Positions 1-6,496 of a stretch of DNA of 23,461 nucleotides are shown piece by piece. Position numbers and translations under genes: made by a program. The DNA lies in the IMG/VR virus record IMGVR_UViG_3300037475_000070, positions 1-23,461 of that record, one strand, 5' to 3'. The stretch is from a virus. Each line of letters begins with the position of its first letter. The stretch's first letter is position 1. The notes under the pieces were generated by a model that saw only the letters and a program-made list of their open reading frames with translations, was not told the DNA's origin and did not search any database.

Positions 1-2
1 AA

Positions 3-191
3 GAGACAGCCAATGGTCTGATAAACGGGGAACTGTCCCTGACTATCGGCGGAGAGATTACCTATGAAGACATCTTTGGTGACGAGCACAAGACACCATT
101 CTTCTACCTATGGGTTGTTGCGGGTGATGAGACTAGCTTCAATTGGCTCGACAGGTCAGGTTGGATGGATTTAAGTCAGAAAGCTACATGA
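3..191 (+). CDS. C-terminal fragment of a protein with a DIFG-type tail (partial)
   Basis: The frame is open from base 3 and ends at TGA 189-191, giving 62 residues with the 5' part outside the window. The fragment contains YEDIFGDEHKTPFFY. A pattern of Y-x-DIFG-x-x-H-x-T-x-F is one I associate with the soluble C-terminal domain of short membrane-anchored hypothetical proteins in soil bacteria and their phages; this is recall, not a search. No function is known to me. It is the only gene in the first 3.6 kb that reads rightward, so it converges on the leftward replication cluster. A two-step hairpin starts five bases after the stop codon. No catalytic motif is visible. The reading frame is well supported and the family assignment is tentative. 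Confidence 0.55.
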   Translation, partial: ETANGLINGELSLTIGGEITYEDIFGDEHKTPFFYLWVVAGDETSFNWLDRSGWMDLSQKAT

Positions 192-195
192 AGCC

Positions 196-229
196 GGGTG
201 GTATGAAAGGCGATTTCAAAGAACCACCC
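196..229 (+). terminator. Two-step hairpin after the partial gene
   Basis: GGGTGGT (196-202) pairs with ACCACCC (223-229), and inside it TGAAA (204-208) pairs with TTTCA (214-218) around a 5-base loop. It lies five bases after the stop codon at 191. There is no T-run after it, so it could be a weak terminator or an mRNA 3' stabiliser. The rest of 230-371 holds no gene that I can support. Confidence 0.4.
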
Positions 230-371
230 ATCTCGGGTCAGGTGTGCCGGTCTTGAACACGAACCACAGTACGGGAGACTGGAGAAAAATTTCGAGATAA
301 TGGCTGTAACCCCGTCGTGTTATCCCGCCTGACATATAAAGCAATACGAAGTTTTTTCTTGCGCTGAATAT

Positions 372-560
372 TTATTGCGTCTGACTTTCTAGCTCCATCG
401 CCATTCTCACCCACGGGTTGAACTGGTTTCTACGGTCGTACTCTTGGTTGATGACTTCGAGACTATTCTTCTGCTCGTATTGGTACAGTAGCTGAGTAAA
501 CTTCTCGGTCAATCGTTGCCGTTCTGCTTCATCCATAACGTTACGGTGTGCTTCCTTCAC
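372..560 (-). CDS. Small charged hypothetical protein
   Basis: This is a 62-codon leftward ORF if read from GTG at 560, or 54 codons from ATG at 536. The ATG is preceded by AGGAAG, but about 14 bases away, so neither start is decisive. The protein is rich in Glu, Gln and Arg and looks mainly helical (MDEAERQRLTEKFTQLL...), with no membrane segment or cysteines. It is the last gene of the leftward cluster. Its GTG start overlaps the end of the Mom-like reading frame, and the tRNA-like gene lies just upstream. No family recognised. It could be a small regulatory or accessory phage protein. Confidence 0.45.
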   Translation of the reverse strand: MKEAHRNVMDEAERQRLTEKFTQLLYQYEQKNSLEVINQEYDRRNQFNPWVRMAMELESQTQ

Positions 561-1545
561 GTGGAATTTGGAGCGGTGGCAGGGAATCGAACCCTGCTAC
601 CGAGTTGGAGCCCGGAGTCGCCTCTGACTGTTCCACCGCTCGTTTGGGATACGGCAACACTTCCCACCCTATCGACTTCTTCAAATCACGCACCGTTCGC
701 TTGTCGCCGTACACACCCACGTACCTCAGCTTCGGCGTGCCCTTGAAAAACTCAGCACCCTGTTCGATGAGTTTCGTCTTCATCTCAGCACGAGGCATCT
801 TATACTTCATCGGCTCACCGGGCTTGCGACCTCTACGGTCTCGACACAACTGGCTGACGGCACGTGAGTCCTGCACCTTACCGTTGAGCCGGAACAGCGT
901 TGGTGTTCCCGTCGAACCGCAAAAGAGCCACGAATTACTCTGGTAAATCTTCCCAACCTCGCGGGCCTCTCCATCGGCGTACGCCACGAAAAGGTTGAAG
1001 CCAAGCTCCACCATCATGTTGCACGCACGGTTAATCAGGTAGCTCCCACTGTTCGGGTGAGCCCACGGTGCTCGGGCACCTCTGACCAACGTGCAGACCC
1101 GGTGTGCGTTCTCGGCACCAGCTACCGACTTCGTGACGTTGGTGCCAGCCGTGCTACCGTAACACTCTACCGCTGCCAAGTAATCGCCAAAGAACAACCC
1201 AAATGACCAGCGGGTGGTACCCATTGCACTGTCCGTCATCACCGCCAGCCATTCGTACTTGGAGATGAGCTCCTTGGCTTGCTCGTACGGGATTTGACGC
1301 ACCGTAGCTTTGCGGAAGTCTTTGGCAGCTTCCCGTCGCAGGTCTTCATCAGGCTCAGGCGGGATGAGGTCACGGATGACCTTCTGATGGCACTCATGTT
1401 GGTGCTTACGGAGGTACTCGACACACTTCCTCTCGTACTCCGACAGAGAGCCATCGAGACCCTTCAACTGGCGCAGCTTGTCAGCCACCCGCTGACGGTA
1501 CGCCCGTTGCTTCTCTGCTCCGTTCTCGTACTTCTTTCTTGACAT
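541..1545 (-). CDS. Mom-like GNAT-fold DNA modification protein
   Basis: The protein has 334 codons and starts at ATG 1545 with AGGA six bases upstream. Residues 97-210 carry the pattern I associate with Mom-like, GNAT-fold phage proteins: KYEWLAVMTDS, a glycine-rich FGLFFGDYLAAVECYG strand pair, VRGARAPWAHPNSGSYLI, and AYADGEAREVGKIYQSNSWLFCG (about 188-210). Phage Mu Mom converts adenine in DNA to N6-carbamoylmethyladenine and so shields it from host restriction; that role is inferred here. The N-terminal 60 residues are basic (EKQRAYRQR) and may bind nucleic acid. The conserved part seems to end at LPYPKR (residue 302). Residues 303-326 are encoded by the overlapping tRNA-like gene, so the last 32 residues look like run-on into RNA-gene sequence. 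It follows the replication ATPase in the same leftward cluster. Confidence 0.65.
   Translation of the reverse strand: MSRKKYENGAEKQRAYRQRVADKLRQLKGLDGSLSEYERKCVEYLRKHQHECHQKVIRDLIPPEPDEDLRREAAKDFRKATVRQIPYEQAKELISKYEWLAVMTDSAMGTTRWSFGLFFGDYLAAVECYGSTAGTNVTKSVAGAENAHRVCTLVRGARAPWAHPNSGSYLINRACNMMVELGFNLFVAYADGEAREVGKIYQSNSWLFCGSTGTPTLFRLNGKVQDSRAVSQLCRDRRGRKPGEPMKYKMPRAEMKTKLIEQGAEFFKGTPKLRYVGVYGDKRTVRDLKKSIGWEVLPYPKRAVEQSEATPGSNSVAGFDSLPPLQIPREGSTP
569..639 (-). tRNA. tRNA-like gene, possible tRNA-Trp (CCA), unusual loops
   Basis: Read on the - strand from 639, the acceptor strand GCGGTGG (639-633) pairs perfectly with CCACCGC (579-573), followed by discriminator T and an encoded CCA (569-571). 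The T arm is canonical: stem CAGGG/CCCTG around TTCGATT. The D arm AGTC/GACT has a short loop that keeps A14, G15 and the GG pair. The anticodon stem CCGGG/CTCGG has five pairs including one G-T, but encloses only six bases, CTCCAA. This would read CCA (Trp) with one loop base missing. The variable region is three bases and position 8 is A rather than T. The gene is 71 bases including CCA, about five short. It is either a divergent phage tRNA or a tRNA mimic or degenerate copy. It lies wholly inside the 3' end of the Mom-like reading frame. Confidence 0.55.
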
Positions 1546-1647
1546 AACGTTCCTATTCGTTAGCCGGTCACACAGTGAGGTTCCGGGTGGGTTGTCGATT
1601 GTATCGTCCTCTCCAGTATACGAGGGGCCTACAAATTCCGGCTACTG

Positions 1648-1669
1648 TTTTTGAATTTAGTTTCAAAAA
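1648..1669. terminator. A/T-rich symmetrical hairpin
   Basis: TTTTTGAA (1648-1655) pairs with TTCAAAAA (1662-1669) around a 6-base loop. The structure reads the same way on both strands and ends in a T-run on either. It lies between the replication ATPase and the Mom-like gene, where it could attenuate leftward transcription. It has few GC pairs, so it would be weak. Confidence 0.35.
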
Positions 1670-1688
1670 TCTTTCTGCCATACATCAA

Positions 1689-1734
1689 TGAGCACCGTAT
1701 TGGTTGGCCCACGCTAGTATTTATGCGGTGCTCA
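1689..1734 (-). promoter_or_regulatory. Conserved AGCG/AACNAATA box inside a long hairpin
   Basis: On the - strand, 1715-1695 read AGCGTGGGCCAACCAATACG, a good match to the boxes at 12428, 17056 and 18415. Here the box sits in the loop of a 9-bp inverted repeat, TGAGCACCG (1689-1697) with CGGTGCTCA (1726-1734), whose outer arm includes the stop codon of the replication ATPase. It lies 150-180 bases upstream of the Mom-like start. A promoter for the Mom/tRNA unit, or a combined terminator and promoter, is the simplest reading. Confidence 0.5.
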
Positions 1735-3450
1735 CGCTACATCTTCCATCTTGCTGATGATTTCATCTTCTTCTTGCTGGAATACCGCTGTAGTTGCGGC
1801 GGTGGGCTTCGCCTTGGTGGTTTCCGCTGGCGGATTCTCCAGCGTCCACCACCACCATTCCTTGTTAATCTGCCGGGTGATAATCTCCGGCATCTTGTGC
1901 TTGGAACGCTTGATGGTCTCCACGCTGATGCCTTCGTCTTCAGCCTTTCTATATATGTCCTTCGCCTTGCAGGGCATCATGGACTTGATAATCGCCACGG
2001 CCATAATCGCCTTGGTGTCCTTGCCGTCCTTGTTGCTGCGCTCCTGCTTCATCACATCGTCAGCCTTCATGCCGGTTTCCTTGCCCCACTTGATAACCGG
2101 GTGATTGAGCATCTTGCCGTTGACAGGTACATCTACTCCTTCAATCGCGTACTCGAACCCATTCTTGTTCTTGAGCAGATTGCCCTTGGCGTTGACCATG
2201 CGGTACAGATTTTCATCTTCGCTGTCCTGAGCGAACGTCCACACAGTACGAGCGGAGCCGGAGACGCAGGTAGCTCCCATGACCTGTTGCATGGCGTCCA
2301 CATCAGAACGCTTGGAGCTATGCACCAGAGCGAAGATGGTAATGCCGGTCTTCTGCCCAAGCTTAATCAACTTGTCGAGCAAGGGATGAATTTCCTCTTC
2401 GCGGTTGATGTTCAAGCCGCCGATGTAGCTGGTCAGCGGGTCAAGCACCAGCACAGCGATGTCCGGGTTCTTCTCGATGTAGGTGGTGAGCGTGATGAGG
2501 TCTTTCTTCAGGTTCAACACCGCACCATGCTCGTTGTCGGAATCCTTGGGACGGGTGGTGATGCGGAAGGTGCAAACCTTGGAGAGGTCAGCACCAGCGG
2601 CGATGAGACGCGGCTTGGTGGTATCACCGGGGTCGTCTTCAGCGGAGCACAGGAGCACGCGACGAGCACCAAACTCGTTGGGGGAGCCATCAGGCCAGTC
2701 CCGCCCGGTGGTGACACGCGCAACCCAGTCAAGCAAGCTGAGGGTCTTGCCCTTGCCGGGTTTACCGGAGAGGATGCATAGCTTGCCGGAAGGAATCTTA
2801 CCCGGCCATAGCCATTGCAACTCTGTTATCTCCACTTGTTCCATGGTCTGGATACGCAGGGTGCGAGTGTCGCCATCGTCATCTATGCCGACGCCAGCCC
2901 ATTCCAGACCCGTGGTGTCTTCGACCAGCGTGTCCGTGGTGTCCTTGTAGCCGGTGGTGGCGAGATAGTTGGCAAGCCATGCACGGGAGTCATCCACTCC
3001 GCCGAGCCGCTTCTTGTCCTTGTTCTTCTCGCTGGACGCACCGGACGCAATCCGGGCGGCTTGTTGCATCCCGGTCTTGTAATGGTCAAGCTTGGCTTGC
3101 TCCAGCAGATTGGCGAACAGAACTTCGGTGTCCATCTCCGCGCAAGTGGGCTCAAACTCTTTGAGGCATTCGAACTCCTCTTCAAACTTCTCCGACTTGC
3201 CGAACGCTTCCACGTGGACGGGGTTGGAACGGATGTAGTCGATGACAGCGGCGGGTGTGGATGGGCAACGCTGGTACTTGTCGATATACGAGAGGACGGC
3301 TTCGAGAGCCTTGGTCGTTACGGTCTCGTATTCCCGAGCGTTATCGTGGACGGACAGAATCCACGTGTAGGCGGCACGATGTGCAGCCCAGTGGCTGTAG
3401 ACATCGCGGGTGCAAGCACGGTAGAGGGCTTCGCTGAGGTATGAGGCCAT
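1732..3450 (-). CDS. RepA/AAA_25-like RecA-fold replication ATPase
   Basis: This 572-aa protein has a RecA-type core. GKPGKGKT at about 229-236 is Walker A, and AVLVLDPLTSYIG (about 332-344) is Walker B, in the DPL form typical of RepA/AAA_25 ATPases. FALVHSSKRSD (about 373-383) and a V-S-G-S-A-R-T-V-W segment near 396-404 match the sensor region of those proteins. The N-terminal 130 residues are helical and include ALEAVLSYIDKYQRCPSTPAAVIDYI, reminiscent of a DnaB N-terminal region. The C-terminal 100 residues look like a winged-helix or primase-interaction tail ending in a WWWW-containing segment (about 532-535). Known family members are hexameric ATP-driven helicases in plasmid and phage replication. 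Its start overlaps the stop of the upstream HTH gene (TAATG), so the two are translationally coupled. The nearby iteron-like repeats fit an initiation role. Confidence 0.8.
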   Translation of the reverse strand: MASYLSEALYRACTRDVYSHWAAHRAAYTWILSVHDNAREYETVTTKALEAVLSYIDKYQRCPSTPAAVIDYIRSNPVHVEAFGKSEKFEEEFECLKEFEPTCAEMDTEVLFANLLEQAKLDHYKTGMQQAARIASGASSEKNKDKKRLGGVDDSRAWLANYLATTGYKDTTDTLVEDTTGLEWAGVGIDDDGDTRTLRIQTMEQVEITELQWLWPGKIPSGKLCILSGKPGKGKTLSLLDWVARVTTGRDWPDGSPNEFGARRVLLCSAEDDPGDTTKPRLIAAGADLSKVCTFRITTRPKDSDNEHGAVLNLKKDLITLTTYIEKNPDIAVLVLDPLTSYIGGLNINREEEIHPLLDKLIKLGQKTGITIFALVHSSKRSDVDAMQQVMGATCVSGSARTVWTFAQDSEDENLYRMVNAKGNLLKNKNGFEYAIEGVDVPVNGKMLNHPVIKWGKETGMKADDVMKQERSNKDGKDTKAIMAVAIIKSMMPCKAKDIYRKAEDEGISVETIKRSKHKMPEIITRQINKEWWWWTLENPPAETTKAKPTAATTAVFQQEEDEIISKMEDVA

Positions 3451-3671
3451 TACTTAGCCCCCCTGCGTTGGTAGCGGGTCAGCGAATTGGCCTTAGCGAT
3501 GTTACAAATCCGGTTTAGACCCGCTTGGTGGCGGAAGGCAATCTGTATGTAAGGTAAGCCAGCCTTGAGGTCAGCGATGATGTTAGCCTCTTGGTTGGCT
3601 GGACGCTTAGCTTCTCTATTGGCAGTGACAGTGGCACGGCCTCTCTCTAAGTGCGGGTATCTAGTATCCAT
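3450..3671 (-). CDS. Small helix-turn-helix DNA-binding protein
   Basis: This basic 73-aa protein starts at ATG 3671, with AGGAG about 12 bases upstream. Residues 31-64 (IIADLKAGLPYIQIAFRHQAGLNRICNIAKANSLTR) have the spacing of a resolvase- or sigma-4-like helix-turn-helix: helix, Gly turn, IA-containing second helix, then a recognition helix. The N-terminal 25 residues are Arg-rich. Its TAA overlaps the ATG of the replication ATPase by one base, so the two should be made together. A role as replication-initiation accessory or autoregulator acting at the repeats upstream is inferred, not shown. No specific family recognised. Confidence 0.55.
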   Translation of the reverse strand: MDTRYPHLERGRATVTANREAKRPANQEANIIADLKAGLPYIQIAFRHQAGLNRICNIAKANSLTRYQRRGAK

Positions 3672-3704
3672 AATTTTCTTCTTCTCCTACTAATACCTAG
3701 ATAC

Positions 3705-3735
3705 CCACAAAATTAGTGTTTTGCACTCGCGCTAG
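3705..3735 (-). promoter_or_regulatory. Partial copy of the AGCG box upstream of the replication cluster
   Basis: On the - strand this reads CTAGCGCGAG followed by AAAACACTAAT. The first ten bases equal the box at 17054-17063, but the AACNAATA half is degenerate. It lies about 35-65 bases upstream of the HTH gene start, where a promoter is expected. Support is weaker than for the four best copies. Confidence 0.3.
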
Positions 3736-3831
3736 TCGATTAAATCGGGCGATACATATATCTTGTGGTGTCAAGCGGGAGCCACAATAGGTTGTGGTTT
3801 AAGACGGGAGAGGATAAGTCACGGGGTAAAA

Positions 3832-4030
3832 GTCAGGGTGTCATTTTAGCCCTGATATAAATACGATGACACCCTGACACCCTGACCTTCTGAGAGAAAT
3901 CCTTAATGTGTAATTCATGACTATCTATCTATTTAAAGGAGTTACGTTACACTCTGAGTGTCCCGTGAGTATCAGAGGGTCACAGTGTCAGGGTGTCATC
4001 ACATATATAGCGAGAGAGATGACACTCTGA
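3832..4030. repeat. Iteron-like repeat cluster, candidate origin or operator
   Basis: The unit TCAGGGTGTCAT occurs as an inverted pair: GTCAGGGTGTCAT (3832-3844) and ATGACACCCTGAC (3866-3878), with the latter tandemly extended by ACACCCTGACC (3877-3887). A second inverted pair is TCAGGGTGTCATC (3988-4000) with GATGACACTCTGA (4018-4030), one mismatch. Between them lie a 13-base palindrome ACACTCTGAGTGT (3949-3961) and a degenerate unit TCAGAGGGTCA (3972-3982). A further GTGTCATATGAC lies at 4146-4157. Such iterons next to a RepA-like ATPase and an HTH gene are typical of replication origins. An operator for the HTH protein is the alternative. I see no supported gene between 3672 and 4135. Confidence 0.6.
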
Positions 4031-4135
4031 TTATTCCCGTCTCGTCCGACTGAGGGAGTTACAGTTCCCGTTCGAGGATAGATAAGCCCGTGGTTTCCGT
4101 AGAAAGCCCCCAAAAAGAAAAAGGGGCCACTCCGC

Positions 4136-4414
4136 TCAAGCGTGAGTGTCATATGACTCTTTCCAGTGGTACGAAACACGAGACGGAATGTTGAATCTTC
4201 TTCCGTTGAGGTTCAGCCAGTGTTCGTGTGCCCGTTGGGCAGAAATTTGAGCAGCGAGTTTGGTCACTGCCACTCCATTGGCGACGGTTTCACCCGTGCT
4301 TAGTATGTACGTCCATATCCAGAGTTCCGGCGCAAGGGCGTTCCTCCACACCGTCATCCGAACGGAGAGCGAACCTGTAATCACTATGTCGCAGACTATG
4401 GAATGTTGATGCAT
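4136..4414 (-). CDS. Hypothetical protein, weakly supported
   Basis: This is a 92-codon leftward ORF starting at ATG 4414. No Shine-Dalgarno is visible before this ATG or the internal one at 4357. The C-terminal half (GVAVTKLAAQISAQRAHEHWLNLNGRRFNIPSRVSYHW) reads like plausible protein with balanced composition. The N-terminal half is less convincing. It lies on the same strand as the gene at 4469-4792 and could be expressed from the same transcript. No family recognised, and it may be spurious. Confidence 0.3.
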   Translation of the reverse strand: MHQHSIVCDIVITGSLSVRMTVWRNALAPELWIWTYILSTGETVANGVAVTKLAAQISAQRAHEHWLNLNGRRFNIPSRVSYHWKESYDTHA

Positions 4415-4468
4415 GGGGAAGAATCAATAGTAAAGTATCGCAGGGGCTCTCCTCCATCCATAGAGCAG

Positions 4469-4792
4469 CTAGGCAGACTTCCGTCTCCCAATTCTGACCG
4501 GGGAGTCTGATTCCGGGTCTCGCACGCGGACTTCGGCTACAAGCTTATCCAAGCGAAGGTTCCGCACCGCAGAGCCGAGCCGGACATATCTATACTCCGG
4601 GTCAGAACTCGGTAGACATAGGTCGGGATGATGCCGCTGGAATTCGTTCACCAATTGTTTTCCAACTGCGCTGAGATGTGCGAATTCGTATCCGTACGAA
4701 TGCCTAATCACTTTTGCCATTGTTCTGTACTCATCGGATACCCCGACGTACGCAACATTGGCACTCTTAGACCTCCGTTGCCTCGGACTCAC
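4469..4792 (-). CDS. Basic hypothetical protein
   Basis: The 107-codon ORF starts at GTG 4792, with GGGAG three bases upstream; an internal ATG (residue 25) is an alternative start. The protein is Arg- and Ser-rich with a basic N-terminus (SPRQRRSKSAN) and a basic C-terminus (RIGRRKSA), and has no cysteines or membrane segment. Its start is only 28 bases from the divergent membrane-protein gene at 4821, so the two probably share a short bidirectional control region. No family recognised. A nucleic-acid-binding role would fit the composition but is not shown. Confidence 0.4.
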   Translation of the reverse strand: MSPRQRRSKSANVAYVGVSDEYRTMAKVIRHSYGYEFAHLSAVGKQLVNEFQRHHPDLCLPSSDPEYRYVRLGSAVRNLRLDKLVAEVRVRDPESDSPVRIGRRKSA

Positions 4793-4820
4793 CGACTCCC
4801 TGAATTTACGCGCCCTTTAG

Positions 4821-5441
4821 ATGAACGTAGCCGAACTCAGACCTAACATCAACAAGGCGAACGAGGGTACGCAACGCGGAGGTAATGCTGGAACGATGGA
4901 GAGCCGTACTGAGACAGTCAACGAAGCAGCCGCAACAAGCGGTACAATTTCAGGCAACATGACGACCACACCTGAATACACCACCGAGGCTTGGGGCACG
5001 GCGATGCGTAGGACGCTTCGGACTTTCAAGGGCCTATTTAGAGCTTTCTGTTGGTTTGGTGGTATCGCCCTTGTCGCCCTATTCGCATTGGTTGGATACG
5101 AGCAGCTTGACCTGAATGGCTACATTTCCCACGAACGGACGCTTGACGTGTACATAGCCAGCAACTGGCTGGTTGGGGAGAACCGCATCTGCTGGCTCAG
5201 GTTCCAGCTTGACGCGAACGGAAAGCCGACCAACACACCAGAGAGGCTTGAATGCCCGGTTGGTGACGAAAAGCTTCAGGCTCACAACATCACTGTGACG
5301 TTCAAGGGTGTCATTGACCCCGTGGACATAAATGGCAAACCGCGAACCGTCGCTGACCTATGGAAATGTACACGGGAGGGCGATGGGTTCATCTGTGTGC
5401 CGATGGCGTATCCGGTTAAGCCAGTTACCTCCTCACCTTAA
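4821..5441 (+). CDS. Single-pass membrane protein, unknown function
   Basis: The reading frame encodes 206 residues from ATG 4821. That start has no Shine-Dalgarno, and ATG 4896 (residue 26), with GGAGG 13 bases upstream, is a real alternative. A Thr/Asn/Gly-rich, low-complexity N-terminus is followed by a basic stretch (RRTLRTFKGLFR) and one membrane helix at about 72-92 (CWFGGIALVALFALVGY). By the positive-inside rule the N-terminus is cytoplasmic and residues 95-206 are periplasmic or extracytoplasmic. That domain holds four cysteines and a predicted beta-rich fold. It resembles host-type membrane-anchored accessory proteins more than virion proteins. A superinfection-exclusion or envelope function is conceivable but unproven. 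Confidence 0.55.
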   Translation: MNVAELRPNINKANEGTQRGGNAGTMESRTETVNEAAATSGTISGNMTTTPEYTTEAWGTAMRRTLRTFKGLFRAFCWFGGIALVALFALVGYEQLDLNGYISHERTLDVYIASNWLVGENRICWLRFQLDANGKPTNTPERLECPVGDEKLQAHNITVTFKGVIDPVDINGKPRTVADLWKCTREGDGFICVPMAYPVKPVTSSP

Positions 5442-5502
5442 CGTCGTCACGCTCGTTCGGCAGTATCATAACTAAACAGCTATTTAAATCGCGGGAGGCC
5501 AG

Positions 5503-5784
5503 ATGACCGAAAAAGAAAGGCTCTTGTTCAGTAATCTGTTGTTCACTCATAAGCATCTGTTGACTGTTCTTCAGGTGTATCGGTACATGATTGAACATCC
5601 CGAGACGGACTACGAAACTGCCCAAGAAGCTGTCTTTGAGGAAATCCACGATGTCTACACGACTCTCGCAGATGCCTTGGTGATGGACACACCGCTAGAG
5701 GAGCCGCTAGATACGGTCATCACCCATTCTCATCTCATTGAGGTTGAAATCAGGAATAGCCTGAAGGGTCGCCGTTCAACATGA
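5503..5784 (+). CDS. Small acidic hypothetical protein, first gene of a coupled pair
   Basis: The 93-aa protein starts at ATG 5503 behind a good GGGAGG site (spacing about five). It is predicted all-helical and acidic in its second half, with no cysteines. Its stop overlaps the next start as ATGA, so it is translationally coupled to the 218-aa protein at 5781. A two-gene unit of a small acidic helical protein with a HEPN-like larger partner has the shape of a toxin-antitoxin or abortive-infection module. That is inference from arrangement only. No family recognised. Confidence 0.55.
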   Translation: MTEKERLLFSNLLFTHKHLLTVLQVYRYMIEHPETDYETAQEAVFEEIHDVYTTLADALVMDTPLEEPLDTVITHSHLIEVEIRNSLKGRRST

Positions 5785-6437
5785 CAACCGTACTTACCAA
5801 GCCCAAGGATTACCGTCTGCTGGTCGCTGCCCGTTATCTGGACGCCAGTGACAGGCTACTGAATGGAATGAGGGCTCAACAACAGGAGAACCCGTTCCAT
5901 TTTCTGGTTACTCTCCGTAGCTTCATTGAGTACACGCGGCGGGGAATCTGGTTTCTCTGTTGGGCAAGCAATGACCAGTTGCGAAGGGCTGAACACCTGA
6001 CGTTCAAGCAAGGGGGTAGTCCATCTCTCATCAAAATGGATACGATGCTTAACAAGGCCATGGGAGCGGGTCGGGTCTCGCATCTCAACGACCTTGTGGA
6101 AGTGGTCAACGAGCCGTTCATCGACTGCCTACATTCCCTGACTCACGGCAACCCTGTCTCCGTGCGGTTCATCGCCATGGACTTGACCAAGGTATTCAAC
6201 ATTCCAACGGGTCTGGCAACGGCGGAGCACGACCTGAATATATTCAGGCTGTTGCTGTATCGAAGAGTTGCGGGAATGCCTCAGAACGAGATATGGAAGT
6301 TACTGACACCTATCCACAACAGGCCGAAGGCATTGTTCGAGGAGATACAGAGGGTTGCCGCTGAAGTTATGGACAATGGCGGAATGAAGATTGACTGGCG
6401 GCTACCGAACGACTACATCATGACCGACTCAAAATGA
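5781..6437 (+). CDS. Helical protein resembling HEPN/DUF5677-type proteins
   Basis: This 218-aa protein starts at ATG 5781, within the ATGA overlap of the gene before it. It is predicted helical throughout. Residues 44-61 (TLRSFIEYTRRGIWFLCW) have the R-x3-E helix, and residues 117-124 (LHSLTHGN) the H-x-x-x-H-G segment. Pairs of this kind occur in DUF5677/AbiV-like proteins, some of which are HEPN-fold RNases or abortive-infection factors. I am recalling these patterns, not matching a profile, so the family link is tentative. The C-terminal 70 residues have a helical PQNEIWKLLTPIHNRPKALFEEIQ stretch. Its setting among small membrane proteins and a DUF4145 gene suggests an accessory or defence role. 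Confidence 0.5.
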   Translation: MTTVLTKPKDYRLLVAARYLDASDRLLNGMRAQQQENPFHFLVTLRSFIEYTRRGIWFLCWASNDQLRRAEHLTFKQGGSPSLIKMDTMLNKAMGAGRVSHLNDLVEVVNEPFIDCLHSLTHGNPVSVRFIAMDLTKVFNIPTGLATAEHDLNIFRLLLYRRVAGMPQNEIWKLLTPIHNRPKALFEEIQRVAAEVMDNGGMKIDWRLPNDYIMTDSK

Positions 6438-6444
6438 GCGACCT

Positions 6445-6496
6445 TAACGCTTCACGAGTGGTATGAGGCATAACGCTTCACGAGTGGTATGAGGCA
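6445..6496. repeat. Perfect 26-bp tandem duplication
   Basis: Two identical 26-base units, each TAACGCTTCACGAGTGGTAT followed by GAGGCA, lie head to tail at 6445-6470 and 6471-6496. The repeat covers the 3' end of the leftward membrane-protein gene. In the second (promoter-proximal) unit TAA is read out of use as TAT, and translation now ends at TGA 6452. An unduplicated gene would have ended after VKR. Confidence 0.85.

Noticed and set aside
1651-2781. Long rightward ORF of 376 codons opposite the replication ATPase
   Set aside because: It is the complement of the well-supported ATPase gene with Walker motifs; the rightward product is His/Leu-rich without recognisable domains or ribosome-binding site.
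2815-3444. Rightward 209-codon ORF
   Set aside because: Mirror frame of the N-terminal half of the ATPase gene, with no start signal.
3988-4179. Leftward 63-codon ORF over the iteron region
   Set aside because: It lies on the repeats, has no Shine-Dalgarno, and its composition looks non-coding.
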